64,000 nucleotides of DNA from Brevibacterium luteolum. GTDB taxonomy: Bacteria > Actinomycetota > Actinomycetes > Actinomycetales > Brevibacteriaceae. The position numbers and the translations under genes are program-made. How positions within the stretch are numbered: position 1 is the stretch's first letter; every line of letters starts with the position of its first letter. The stretch is from assembly GCF_013004595.1 (NCBI RefSeq), contig NZ_JABEMC010000002.1, positions 186,001-250,000 of the forward strand, in the 5' to 3' direction. Below, in pieces: positions 52,363 through 59,787 of the stretch. A model generated the notes under the pieces. The model was not told the origin of the DNA. It searched no databases and saw nothing but the letters and a program-made list of their open reading frames with translations.

Positions 52363-53484
52363 ATGAAACTGACCTCGCTGACCCTCCACCAGATCCGGCT
52401 GCCGCTCGTCAGCCCCTTCACCACCTCGTTCATGAGGGAGACGGAGAAGGACTGCTACCTCGTCGAGGCGCGCTTCGACACCGGCAGCGGCGAGGTCACC
52501 GGCTGGGGTGAGTCGGTGGCGATGGTCGGGCCGCTGTACTCCGATGAGTACACCGCAGGCGGCATCGCCGTCACCCGCGACTGGCTGGCACCGGCGCTGT
52601 TCGCAGTCGAGAACCTGACCGCCGAGACCGTCGGCTGGCACCTGCGCCACATCATCGGCCACCCGATGGCGAAGTCGGCGTTGGAGATGGCCGTCATCGA
52701 AGCGCAGCTGAAGGTGCAGAACCTGTCGTTCAAGGACTACCTCGGCGGTGTCGTCGACGAGATCCCCTCCGGAGTCTCGGTCGGCATCCAGGATTCGATC
52801 CCCGAACTGCTCGCCGCGATCGGCGGCTACCTCGATGAGGGGTATGCGCGCATCAAACTCAAGATCAAGCCCGGTGCCGACATCGAACCGGTAGCAGCGG
52901 TGCGCCGCGAGTTCGGTGATGACTTCCTCTTCCAGGTCGACGCGAACGCCGCCTACACGCTCGTCGACGCCAACCACCTCAAGCAGCTCGACGACTACGG
53001 TCTGCTGCTCATCGAACAGCCCCTCGGCGAGGCCGACATCCGCCAGCACGCCCAGCTGGCCAAGCTCATGGACACCCCGATGTGCCTCGATGAGTCGATC
53101 GTCTCCGCAGAAGCGGCTGCCGATGCCATCAGCCTGGGCGCCACCTCGGTCATCAACATCAAGCCCGGCCGGGTGGGCGGCTACATCGAAGCCAAGCGCA
53201 TCCACGATCTGTGCCGCGCGCACGGCGTGGCCGTCTGGCACGGCGGCATGGTCGAAACCGGACTGGGGCGCGCCGCGAATGCTGCAATGGCGTCGCTGCC
53301 TGGCTTCACGCTGCCGGGTGATGTGTCCGGTTCGAAGCGGTTCTTCCACGAGGACATCACCGAGGAGATCGTCATGCACGACGGTGTCGTCGATGTGCCG
53401 AGAGGCCCCGGTTTCGGTGTGACGATCGACCCGGGCCAGCTGGAGAAGTTCCGCGTCGCCGAATACACCATCACGCCCGACTGA
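52363..53484 (+). CDS. Enolase-superfamily N-acylamino acid racemase / o-succinylbenzoate synthase (MenC type 2)
   Basis: The 373-residue protein shows all MLE-subgroup residues: Lys165 and Lys167 (KxK), metal ligands Asp193, Glu218 ('IEQPL') and Asp243 ('LDESI'), and Lys267 ('NIKPGRVGG'). The start 'TLHQIRLPLVSPFTTSF' is that of NSAR/OSBS enzymes. No other men genes are close; the M20 gene 91 bases upstream makes N-acyl or N-succinyl amino acid racemisation the better guess. Start ATG at 52363. Confidence 0.85.
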   Translation: MKLTSLTLHQIRLPLVSPFTTSFMRETEKDCYLVEARFDTGSGEVTGWGESVAMVGPLYSDEYTAGGIAVTRDWLAPALFAVENLTAETVGWHLRHIIGHPMAKSALEMAVIEAQLKVQNLSFKDYLGGVVDEIPSGVSVGIQDSIPELLAAIGGYLDEGYARIKLKIKPGADIEPVAAVRREFGDDFLFQVDANAAYTLVDANHLKQLDDYGLLLIEQPLGEADIRQHAQLAKLMDTPMCLDESIVSAEAAADAISLGATSVINIKPGRVGGYIEAKRIHDLCRAHGVAVWHGGMVETGLGRAANAAMASLPGFTLPGDVSGSKRFFHEDITEEIVMHDGVVDVPRGPGFGVTIDPGQLEKFRVAEYTITPD

Positions 53485-53492
53485 CATACACA

Positions 53493-53530
53493 GCGGCCGG
53501 CCACCGGGATCCTTCCCTGTGGCCGGCCGC
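53493..53530. terminator. Bidirectional hairpin terminator
   Basis: GCGGCCGGCCAC (53493-53504) and GTGGCCGGCCGC (53519-53530) are perfect 12-base arms around a 14-base loop, between the racemase and the convergent DUF3817 gene. Confidence 0.75.
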
Positions 53531-53552
53531 ATTCGTGTGCAGTGAGGGGCGC

Positions 53553-54011
53553 TCAGCCCTTGGGGATCGGCGGGCCGAGGAACAGCAGCACCCCGAAGAG
53601 ACAGGCGACGCCGACGAAGCCGACGACGAGTGCGGCGAACGGGCGGCGGATCGCCCAGTCGCACCAGCCTTCGAAGAAGTTCCGCGGTTCGCGCTTGCCC
53701 GCGCCGAGCTCCCAGGAGCCGTCGAGCAGTCCGGCCCGGCGGGCGTGGATCTCGAACGGGATCGTGGCATACGGGATGATCGCCGAGAGCAGGCCGGAGG
53801 CGATCTGCCCGGCCCTCCACCTCTGAGAGGTGCCGATGAGCACCGTGACGACGCAGTAGGTGAGGAACACGAATCCGTGGATGCCGCCGCCGATGCGCAC
53901 ACCGAGTTCGGTGGAGTGGGTGACGTATTTGAGGATCATGCCGGCGATGAGCAGGGTCCAGGTGATGGCCTCGGCGATCGCGAACGTGGTGAAGAGCTTC
54001 TTGGGAGTCAC
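53553..54011 (-). CDS. DUF3817 integral membrane protein
   Basis: A 152-residue protein with four hydrophobic helices and the DUF3817 segments 'FAIAEAITWTLLIAGMILKYV' and 'IHGFVFLTYCVV', the His of the latter in a helix. Function unknown. GTG at 54011 is preferred: the longer frame up to 54071 would translate through the terminator hairpin at 54049-54080. The C-terminal 'PRNFFEGWCDWAIRRP' part is a common addition. Confidence 0.8.
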   Translation of the reverse strand: MTPKKLFTTFAIAEAITWTLLIAGMILKYVTHSTELGVRIGGGIHGFVFLTYCVVTVLIGTSQRWRAGQIASGLLSAIIPYATIPFEIHARRAGLLDGSWELGAGKREPRNFFEGWCDWAIRRPFAALVVGFVGVACLFGVLLFLGPPIPKG

Positions 54012-54048
54012 CCGACCATTGTGCCGAAGCAGTCTGAGTGAATGCGCA

Positions 54049-54080
54049 ACAGGGCCGGTGGCGTGTGCCACCGGCCCTGT
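54049..54080 (-). terminator. Hairpin terminator after the M28 aminopeptidase gene
   Basis: ACAGGGCCGGTGGC (54049-54062) and GCCACCGGCCCTGT (54067-54080) are perfect 14-base arms with a GTGT loop, 41 bases beyond the stop of the minus-strand aminopeptidase. Confidence 0.8.
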
Positions 54081-54121
54081 GCTCTCAGCTGAGGGATCTC
54101 AGCTGATCATCAGGTGTCCGA

Positions 54122-56110
54122 TCAGAGGCTGGACTTCCGGCGCAGGGTTGCGGCGGTGATGCCGATGCCTGCGATCAGCAGTGCAGCAGCGCCCCAGACG
54201 AGCGGTCCGGCTTCGCTGCCGGTGCGCGGCAGCTTGCCCTTGTCGTCCTTGCCCTTGTCGTCTTCGCCGCCCTTGCCGTCGTCGTCCTTGACATCGCCGA
54301 CGGTGAAGGTGCCGGTGAGGTCGTCGCCGCCGTCGCAGGCAACGCGGACATCGTAGGTGCCGACGTAGCTGTTCGGGCGATCGGCGTTGACGCCGTGGAC
54401 GGCGAAGGTGACGTTGCCGTCCTCATCCACGGTGGCAGTGTCCTCGTGCTTGAGGACGTCGATGCCGCGGGCTTCGACGGTCAGCTTGGCCTCGGTGCCC
54501 GGGGTGCAGCCGGTCGCCATGATGGTGACGCCCTTGTCCTCTTTGACGAAGTCAGCCGGGGAGATCTGCTCAGGCTTGACGGTCAGTCCGCGTTCGGCCG
54601 GAGCGTCGTCATCCTTGCCGCCATCCTCATCGCCGTTGTCGTCGTCTTCATCTTCGAGGTTGTAGGCGAGGGTGTGGGCGGCGAAGGCCATCGCGGGAGC
54701 GAAGATGCCAAGCGATTCCTGGTTGACGTTCTCCAGGTTGTCTTCCGGCGTGTGGTAGTAGCGGTCGCGCGGGACGCCGGCGGTGCCGCCGAACTTCTTG
54801 ACGTCTTCCTCAGTCTTGATGCCGTCGGCACCGGAGAACAGACCGGAGACCGGGACACCGTTGTCGATGAAGGCCTGGTAATCCGAACGGCCCGAGAACT
54901 CGGTGCCGATGTGCAGCTGACCCTTGTCATCGAAGTAGTCGGTGAAGATCTTCTCCAGCTCAGCCGAGCCCTCCGGAACGGTGACGCCGTCCGGGATCTT
55001 CACGTCCGAACCATCGGAGTCAAGCGTGCCGACGACGTAGTTCTCCGAGCCGATCATGTCGTAGTTGAGGTACGCCTTGATCTTCTTGAGCTCTTCAGGG
55101 TTGTTCTGCGCGAGGTCGTTGACGTAGTGGGTCGAGCCGACGAGACCGACTTCCTCTGCAACCCAGAATCCGAACCGGACCTTGTTGTCGACCTCGTAGT
55201 CGAGCCCGGCCATGCCCTCTGCAACAGCGAGGAGCCCGGCCACGCCGGAGGCGTTGTCGTTGACGCCCGGGCCCTCAGGCACACCATCGAGGTGGGCGCC
55301 CATCATCTGGACGTTGTCCGGGTCGCCGGCCTTGGTCTCGGCCATGACGTTCCAGGTCTTGACAGTCTCGAAGGTCGTCTCGACCGTCATGTCAGCGGTG
55401 ACCGCGGTCTTCGGGCCCTCCGGGTCGACGGCCTTGATCTTCTCGACCAGGGCATCGCCCTCGGCCTTGCTCAGCGCACCGGCGGGGGCATTGCCCTCGA
55501 CGCGATCGCCGGCGGTGAAGTTGCTGGCGCCATCTTGGTTGTTGTAGATGATGACGCCGGCCGCTCCGGCCTTGCTCGCGTTGGTGATCTTGTCGCCGAA
55601 GGCGCATTCGCCGCGCTGGATGAGGACGATGGTTTTCTTATTGTCCTCGGTGAAGGCCTCACCGGAGCAGCCCAGCCCGGCGTTGTCAGCTGCACCAGCT
55701 GGCAGCGTCATCGGAACGTCCGTGAGCGGCTCCTCGGTGCCTTCGGCGTTCGAGATCGTGCCGAAGTCCTTCTGCTCCACGCCGTTGACGCTCAGGCTGA
55801 CCTCGTCGAAGGTCTGCCGCGGGAGATCGAACTCCTGACGCTCAACCTCGAAGCCGGCTTCCTTCATGACGCCTTCGACGTACTCGGAGGCCTCTTCATA
55901 GCCCTTGGTGCCGAGCGCGCGGTATCCATCCTCCTTGTTGGCCTCGGAGATCTCGTTGAGCTCGGTGAGGTGCTTGAACACCTGGTCACCGGTCACACCC
56001 ATATCGGTGTGCTCTGTCACTGGAGCGGCCATTGCCGGGGAGGTCATCCCCAGACCGAGCGCCGCTGCGGCCGTAACCGCTACTGCGGCGCGTGCCAATC
56101 GATTCGACAT
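54122..56110 (-). CDS. Sortase-anchored M28 aminopeptidase with PA domain
   Basis: A 662-residue exported enzyme. A signal peptide (1-~29) precedes an N-terminal region, a PA insert (~130-230) and the M28 zinc peptidase. Ligands are seen in 'GAHLDGV', 'VNDNASG' (bridging Asp), 'VAEEVGL' (catalytic and ligand Glu), 'YDMIGS' and 'YYHTPED'. A ~110-residue beta domain follows, then a Lys/Asp-rich spacer and an LPRTG sortase signal (627-631) with helix and basic tail. It should release N-terminal amino acids at the cell wall. ATG at 56110 follows GAAAGG. Confidence 0.9.
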   Translation of the reverse strand: MSNRLARAAVAVTAAAALGLGMTSPAMAAPVTEHTDMGVTGDQVFKHLTELNEISEANKEDGYRALGTKGYEEASEYVEGVMKEAGFEVERQEFDLPRQTFDEVSLSVNGVEQKDFGTISNAEGTEEPLTDVPMTLPAGAADNAGLGCSGEAFTEDNKKTIVLIQRGECAFGDKITNASKAGAAGVIIYNNQDGASNFTAGDRVEGNAPAGALSKAEGDALVEKIKAVDPEGPKTAVTADMTVETTFETVKTWNVMAETKAGDPDNVQMMGAHLDGVPEGPGVNDNASGVAGLLAVAEGMAGLDYEVDNKVRFGFWVAEEVGLVGSTHYVNDLAQNNPEELKKIKAYLNYDMIGSENYVVGTLDSDGSDVKIPDGVTVPEGSAELEKIFTDYFDDKGQLHIGTEFSGRSDYQAFIDNGVPVSGLFSGADGIKTEEDVKKFGGTAGVPRDRYYHTPEDNLENVNQESLGIFAPAMAFAAHTLAYNLEDEDDDNGDEDGGKDDDAPAERGLTVKPEQISPADFVKEDKGVTIMATGCTPGTEAKLTVEARGIDVLKHEDTATVDEDGNVTFAVHGVNADRPNSYVGTYDVRVACDGGDDLTGTFTVGDVKDDDGKGGEDDKGKDDKGKLPRTGSEAGPLVWGAAALLIAGIGITAATLRRKSSL

Positions 56111-56213
56111 AACAACCTTTCGGTCCATCTGACGGTGCTGCACCTCGGTGTGCCTCACCCCGTGATAGTCATCACACAATGCAACACATTATTACAGTTC
56201 TCTGCACGTTTGG

Positions 56214-56249
56214 TAACGGAATGATAACGACAGTAACGGCTCGGTAACG
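56214..56249. promoter_or_regulatory. Four phased TAACG repeats upstream of the aminopeptidase
   Basis: TAACG occurs at 56214, 56225, 56234 and 56245, mostly as GTAACG, with start-to-start spacings of 11, 9 and 11 bases, near one helical turn. This looks like binding sites for a response regulator; MtrA-type boxes in actinobacteria contain GTAAC-like direct repeats. It lies about 105 bases from the aminopeptidase start and 120 from the ferritin-VIT1 gene. Confidence 0.5.
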
Positions 56250-56325
56250 AAAACCCCCGAGATCCGCGGATGCACGCGGAATCCGGGCGTTCAGAAAGCA
56301 CACAGAAATATTCTTTTGCTCATCT

Positions 56326-56370
56326 GCGCAAGTGTTGTACATACAAACGTTTGCGCCTATCATTGAACGT
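56326..56370 (+). promoter_or_regulatory. Leaderless promoter with overlapping palindrome for the ferritin-VIT1 gene
   Basis: TTGTAC (56335-56340), a 17-base spacer and TATCAT (56358-56363) lie 7 bases from the ATG at 56371, so the transcript probably begins at the start codon. A palindrome, GCGCAAGTGTTGT (56326-56338) against ACAAACGTTTGCGC (56343-56356), covers the -35 and spacer and may be a repressor site. Confidence 0.6.
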
Positions 56371-57471
56371 ATGCCTGACACCCGCGCCGCCGTGCCCGCT
56401 GAGCCGAGCCCTGCCCTCATCCGGCAATGGCAGCGGCACCTGGCCAATGAGCGCCTCGAAGAGCGCGTTTACCGCAAGCTCGCCGCCCGCAAGCAGGGTG
56501 AGGAGCGCGAGATCCTGCTCGCCATCGCCGATGCCGAGCGCCGCCACCAGCAGCACTGGATCGACCTCCTCGGCGAGCACGCCGAGCACCGCCGCGCCCC
56601 GGACCTGAGCACCCGCATCCTGTCCCTGCTCGGCAGCATCTTCGGCTCCGTCTTCATCCTCGCGCTCATCCAGCAGCAGGAGACCTCCAGCCCGTACGAC
56701 ACCGACCAGTACGCCAGCGACCAGATGGCCGCCGATGAGAAGGTCCACGCCGAGGTCGTGCGCGCCCTGGCAGCGAAGTCCCGCGCCCGCCTGTCAGGCA
56801 ACTTCCGCGCCGCCGTCTTTGGCGCCAACGACGGACTCGTCTCCAACCTCGCCCTCGTCCTCGGCGTGGGAGCTGCCGGCATGTCGAATCCGGTCATCCT
56901 GCTCACCGGGATCTCCGGTCTGCTCGCCGGAGCCCTTTCGATGGGAGCTGGTGAGTACATCTCGGTGCGCAGCCAGCGCGAGCTGCTCGAGGCCTCCCAG
57001 CCGGTCCGCCAGCCAGCCGAAGCACTGGCCTCACTCGACTTCGACGCCAATGAGCTCGCGCTCGTCTACCGCGCCCGCGGCTACGACGAGGATGAGGCAC
57101 TGGCCAAGGCGCAGCGCACCCTCGCCCGCGCCCACGGCGGCACCCTGCCCTCCCACACCGCGCCAACCGGCAAGGAGAACGAACACGAGGAGCTCGGCAC
57201 CGGCATCGGTGCGGCGGCCTCCTCGTTCTGCTTCTTCGCCTCGGGGGCGATCGTGCCGATCCTGCCCTACATCTTCGGCATGCACGGCATGCCGGCGATC
57301 CTCACTGCCGCCGGCCTCGTCGGCGTTGCGCTGCTGGGCACCGGCGGCACCGTCGGCGTGCTCTCCGGCCGCCCGCCGCTGCCGCGCGCGCTGCGCCAGC
57401 TGGCGATCGGCTTCGGCGCGGCCGCTGCGACCTATCTGCTCGGCCTGGCCTTCGGCACGACGCTGAGCTGA
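56371..57471 (+). CDS. Ferritin-like/rubrerythrin domain fused to VIT1/CCC1 iron transporter
   Basis: A 366-residue protein. Residues ~10-150 are a rubrerythrin-like di-iron helical domain with ExxH motifs 'AERRH' and 'DEKVH' plus further Glu residues. Residues ~155-366 are a VIT1 membrane domain ('GANDGLVSNLALVLGV', 'SMGAGEYISVRSQRE') with five helices and a cytoplasmic metal-binding loop. This is the membrane-bound ferritin (MbfA) plan, which exports or stores iron and protects from peroxide. The start fits a leaderless promoter, and no Shine-Dalgarno is present. Confidence 0.88.
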   Translation: MPDTRAAVPAEPSPALIRQWQRHLANERLEERVYRKLAARKQGEEREILLAIADAERRHQQHWIDLLGEHAEHRRAPDLSTRILSLLGSIFGSVFILALIQQQETSSPYDTDQYASDQMAADEKVHAEVVRALAAKSRARLSGNFRAAVFGANDGLVSNLALVLGVGAAGMSNPVILLTGISGLLAGALSMGAGEYISVRSQRELLEASQPVRQPAEALASLDFDANELALVYRARGYDEDEALAKAQRTLARAHGGTLPSHTAPTGKENEHEELGTGIGAAASSFCFFASGAIVPILPYIFGMHGMPAILTAAGLVGVALLGTGGTVGVLSGRPPLPRALRQLAIGFGAAAATYLLGLAFGTTLS

Positions 57472-57542
57472 CACCTCGGGCGCGGATGTCAGCAGCTGAA
57501 CGGCGGGCCAGCCCACCGGTGCCAAGTGATTTAATTGAGGGC

Positions 57543-58529
57543 ATGACCCTCACCCATTCCCTGGCCCTCATCGACGTCGCAGCCGGCACGCACGAGCTGG
57601 CCGACCTCGCGGCGGCCCACCTGCCGGTCGATGACCTCTCGGCCCACCGCGGTGACGGGATCTTCGAGACCGTGCTCGTCACCATCACCGACGGCGCACC
57701 GTCGGTCAAGGCCCGGCGGCTGCACTTCGACCGGTTCCGCGGCTCGGCCCGCGCCCTTCAGCTGCCGGTGCCCGTGCCCGAGGTGTGGGACGCCGCTGTC
57801 GACGACGTCGCCCGCGCTGTCATCGCCGCCAACCCCGCGGTCACCGAATTCAGTGTCCGCTACACGCTCTCGCGCGGACTCGACGCCCCGCGCGGCTGGG
57901 TCATGTCGATCTCCCTGCCCGAGGCGTACCCCGCCCAGCGCCGGGAGGGGGCCGACTTCATCAGCCTCGACCGCGGCTTCGAGGCCTACACCGGGCAAAC
58001 CGCGCCCTGGCTGCTGCTCGGCGCCAAAACCCTGTCCTATGCCGCGAATATGGCAGCGACCCGCTGGGCGCAGGAGCACGGCGCCGATGACGGGCTGTTC
58101 ATCAGCCGCGACGGCCTCATCCTCGAAGGCCCGACCTCGAATGTCATCATCCGCCGCGGCCACGAGCTGCTCACCCCGGACCCGAAGGCCGGGCTGCTGC
58201 ACGGCACCACCCAGCAGACGATCTTCGCCGCCGCTGCCGAGCACGGCTACCTGTGCTCATATGCCGACCTCACCCGCGATGACCTGCTCACCGCCGACGG
58301 GGCGTGGATGGTCTCCTCGGCCCGCGTTGCAGTGCCGTTCCGCAGCCTCGACGGGGAGGCAGTGACGATGGACCCCGAACTCACCGGGCAGATGTTCGAC
58401 TGGGTGACCGGCGCCCCTGATGACGGGACTGCAGGTGATGCCGCGGCTGGAACCGACACGACGGCTGGAACCGACACGACGGCTGGCATCACTGCCGCAG
58501 ACGGTCAGCCGCAAGCAGACACGCCATGA
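57543..58529 (+). CDS. pabC: Class IV aminotransferase, probable aminodeoxychorismate lyase
   Basis: The 328-residue fold-type IV PLP protein has 'HRGDGIFETVLV' (phosphate cup), the PLP Lys in 'LGAKTLSYAANMAATRWA' and 'LEGPTSNVII'. It matches actinobacterial aminodeoxychorismate lyases, which make 4-aminobenzoate for folate; a branched-chain or D-amino acid aminotransferase is the alternative. The C-terminus carries a Thr/Ala repeat from an 18-base tandem duplication. ATG at 57543; the TauE gene overlaps the stop (ATGA). Confidence 0.8.
   Translation: MTLTHSLALIDVAAGTHELADLAAAHLPVDDLSAHRGDGIFETVLVTITDGAPSVKARRLHFDRFRGSARALQLPVPVPEVWDAAVDDVARAVIAANPAVTEFSVRYTLSRGLDAPRGWVMSISLPEAYPAQRREGADFISLDRGFEAYTGQTAPWLLLGAKTLSYAANMAATRWAQEHGADDGLFISRDGLILEGPTSNVIIRRGHELLTPDPKAGLLHGTTQQTIFAAAAEHGYLCSYADLTRDDLLTADGAWMVSSARVAVPFRSLDGEAVTMDPELTGQMFDWVTGAPDDGTAGDAAAGTDTTAGTDTTAGITAADGQPQADTP
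58445..58480. repeat. 18-bp tandem duplication in the class IV aminotransferase gene
   Basis: GGCTGGAACCGACACGAC occurs at 58445-58462 and 58463-58480, followed by six more matching bases, and encodes a repeated 'AGTDTT' in the disordered tail. Confidence 0.85.
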
Positions 58530-59287
58530 CGGTCGGCGCGATTCTCTTCGGGCTGCTGACCGGTTCGGTCATCGGACTCACCGGCGGCGGCGGGGCGATC
58601 GTCGCCGTGCCGGCGCTCGTCTACGGCCTCGGCATGCCGATGGCCAAGGCGGTGCCGACCTCGCTCATCGTCGTCGCCTCCTCCTCGATCGTCGGCGTTC
58701 TGCCGCGGCTGCGCTCGAAGATGGTCGACTGGACGACCGCCGGCACGATCGGCGTCACCGGCATGCTCACCGCGATCGTCGGGGCCCGGGTGCACGACAT
58801 GTTCCCCGAGAAGGGCCTCATGATCGCCTTCGGCGTCCTCATGCTCATCGCTGCGATCCGCATGTTCATGCCGATGCCCTACATCGACCCCGACACCGGA
58901 GCGTTCACCGGCCGGCGGTTCGCCAAGGGCATCGCCGTCGGTGCCGTCGTCGGGTTCCTCACCGGCCTGCTCGGCGTTGGTGGCGGGTTCCTCATCGTCC
59001 CGGCACTCACGATCCTCATGCGCGTGCCGATGCACATCGCCGTCGGCACCTCCCTGGCCGTCGTCGCGCTCAACTCGATCGCCGGAGCCATCGGCTACTT
59101 TGACCGGCTGCCCGCGATCGACTGGCCAATGGCCATCACCTACACCGTGTGCGCAATGACCGCGGCGCTGGTGGCCGGTCAGCTTGGCCGGAAGCTGCCG
59201 AACAACATCGTCCGCTACGGCTTCGCCACCCTCGTCGTCCTGCTCGCCGGGTTCGTGTTCTTTGAGACCTTCGTCCTGCAAAGCTAG
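58526..59287 (+). CDS. TauE/SafE-family sulfite/organosulfonate exporter-like protein
   Basis: A 253-residue membrane protein with eight helices in two repeats, each starting with a Gly-rich motif: 'GLTGGGGAIVAVPALVY' and 'LLGVGGGFLIVPALT'. These are the TauE signatures. Members move sulfite, sulfoacetate or other small anions. The ATG overlaps the stop of the preceding gene. No sulfur genes lie nearby, so the substrate is open. Confidence 0.88.
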   Translation: MTVGAILFGLLTGSVIGLTGGGGAIVAVPALVYGLGMPMAKAVPTSLIVVASSSIVGVLPRLRSKMVDWTTAGTIGVTGMLTAIVGARVHDMFPEKGLMIAFGVLMLIAAIRMFMPMPYIDPDTGAFTGRRFAKGIAVGAVVGFLTGLLGVGGGFLIVPALTILMRVPMHIAVGTSLAVVALNSIAGAIGYFDRLPAIDWPMAITYTVCAMTAALVAGQLGRKLPNNIVRYGFATLVVLLAGFVFFETFVLQS

Positions 59288-59375
59288 GGACACGTGACCC
59301 GGACACGGACTGTGGCGGTAGGCTAGGACACAGCAGTCCCGTAACAGACCTCAGATCCGCAAGGGAGATGGAGAC

Positions 59376-59669
59376 ATGGGCAAGATCGCTTGGCAGATCC
59401 TCGGTGTCGGCGGCACCGCACTGGCAACGCTGGCCGCACGCAAGGCACTGGGCATCGTGTGGGAGAAGACCACCTCGAAGCCGGTGCCGATCAACACCGA
59501 AGACGACCAGGTCGGCCTGAGCGAGGCCCTGGCCTGGACGATCATCTCCGGCGTCGGCATCGCCGTCGCCCAGCTCGTCGTGCAGCGCTACGCTGCATCA
59601 GCCGTGCGCAACCGCTTCGGTGAGACCGCACTGCCCAAGAAGCTGCAGAAGGGCGCCGACGTCGACTGA
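59376..59669 (+). CDS. DUF4235 membrane protein
   Basis: A 97-residue protein with two hydrophobic helices (~7-27 and ~50-70), the DUF4235 plan widespread in actinobacteria. Function unknown. AAGGGAGATGGAG precedes the ATG, a good ribosome binding site. Single gene with its own terminator. Confidence 0.82.
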   Translation: MGKIAWQILGVGGTALATLAARKALGIVWEKTTSKPVPINTEDDQVGLSEALAWTIISGVGIAVAQLVVQRYAASAVRNRFGETALPKKLQKGADVD

Positions 59670-59686
59670 GACACCGGCACCTGAAG

Positions 59687-59725
59687 GACCCGCAGCCTCG
59701 GCCCGTGATGCCGGAGCTGCGGGTC
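59687..59725 (+). terminator. Hairpin terminator after the DUF4235 gene
   Basis: GACCCGCAGC (59687-59696) and GCTGCGGGTC (59716-59725) with a 19-base loop, followed by TTTCC. Confidence 0.7.
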
Positions 59726-59750
59726 TTTCCATGTGCGAGGCGCAGCTCTG

Positions 59751-59787
59751 TTGACACACTCGCCCAGCACGACTCAGACTGTGAGCC
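59751..59787 (+). promoter_or_regulatory. Promoter of the M24 hydrolase gene, probably leaderless
   Basis: TTGACA (59751-59756), an 18-base spacer and CAGACT (59775-59780) lie 7 bases before the ATG at 59788. The transcript likely starts at or next to the start codon; no ribosome binding site is present. Confidence 0.55.

Noticed and set aside
54012-54071. Upstream start for the DUF3817 protein
   Set aside because: The extra 20 codons lie in and beside the 14-base-stem terminator at 54049-54080 and are not part of the family.
54395-56224. A 609-codon plus-strand frame opposite the M28 aminopeptidase
   Set aside because: Shadow frame; the minus strand has signal peptide, M28 ligands and an LPRTG signal.
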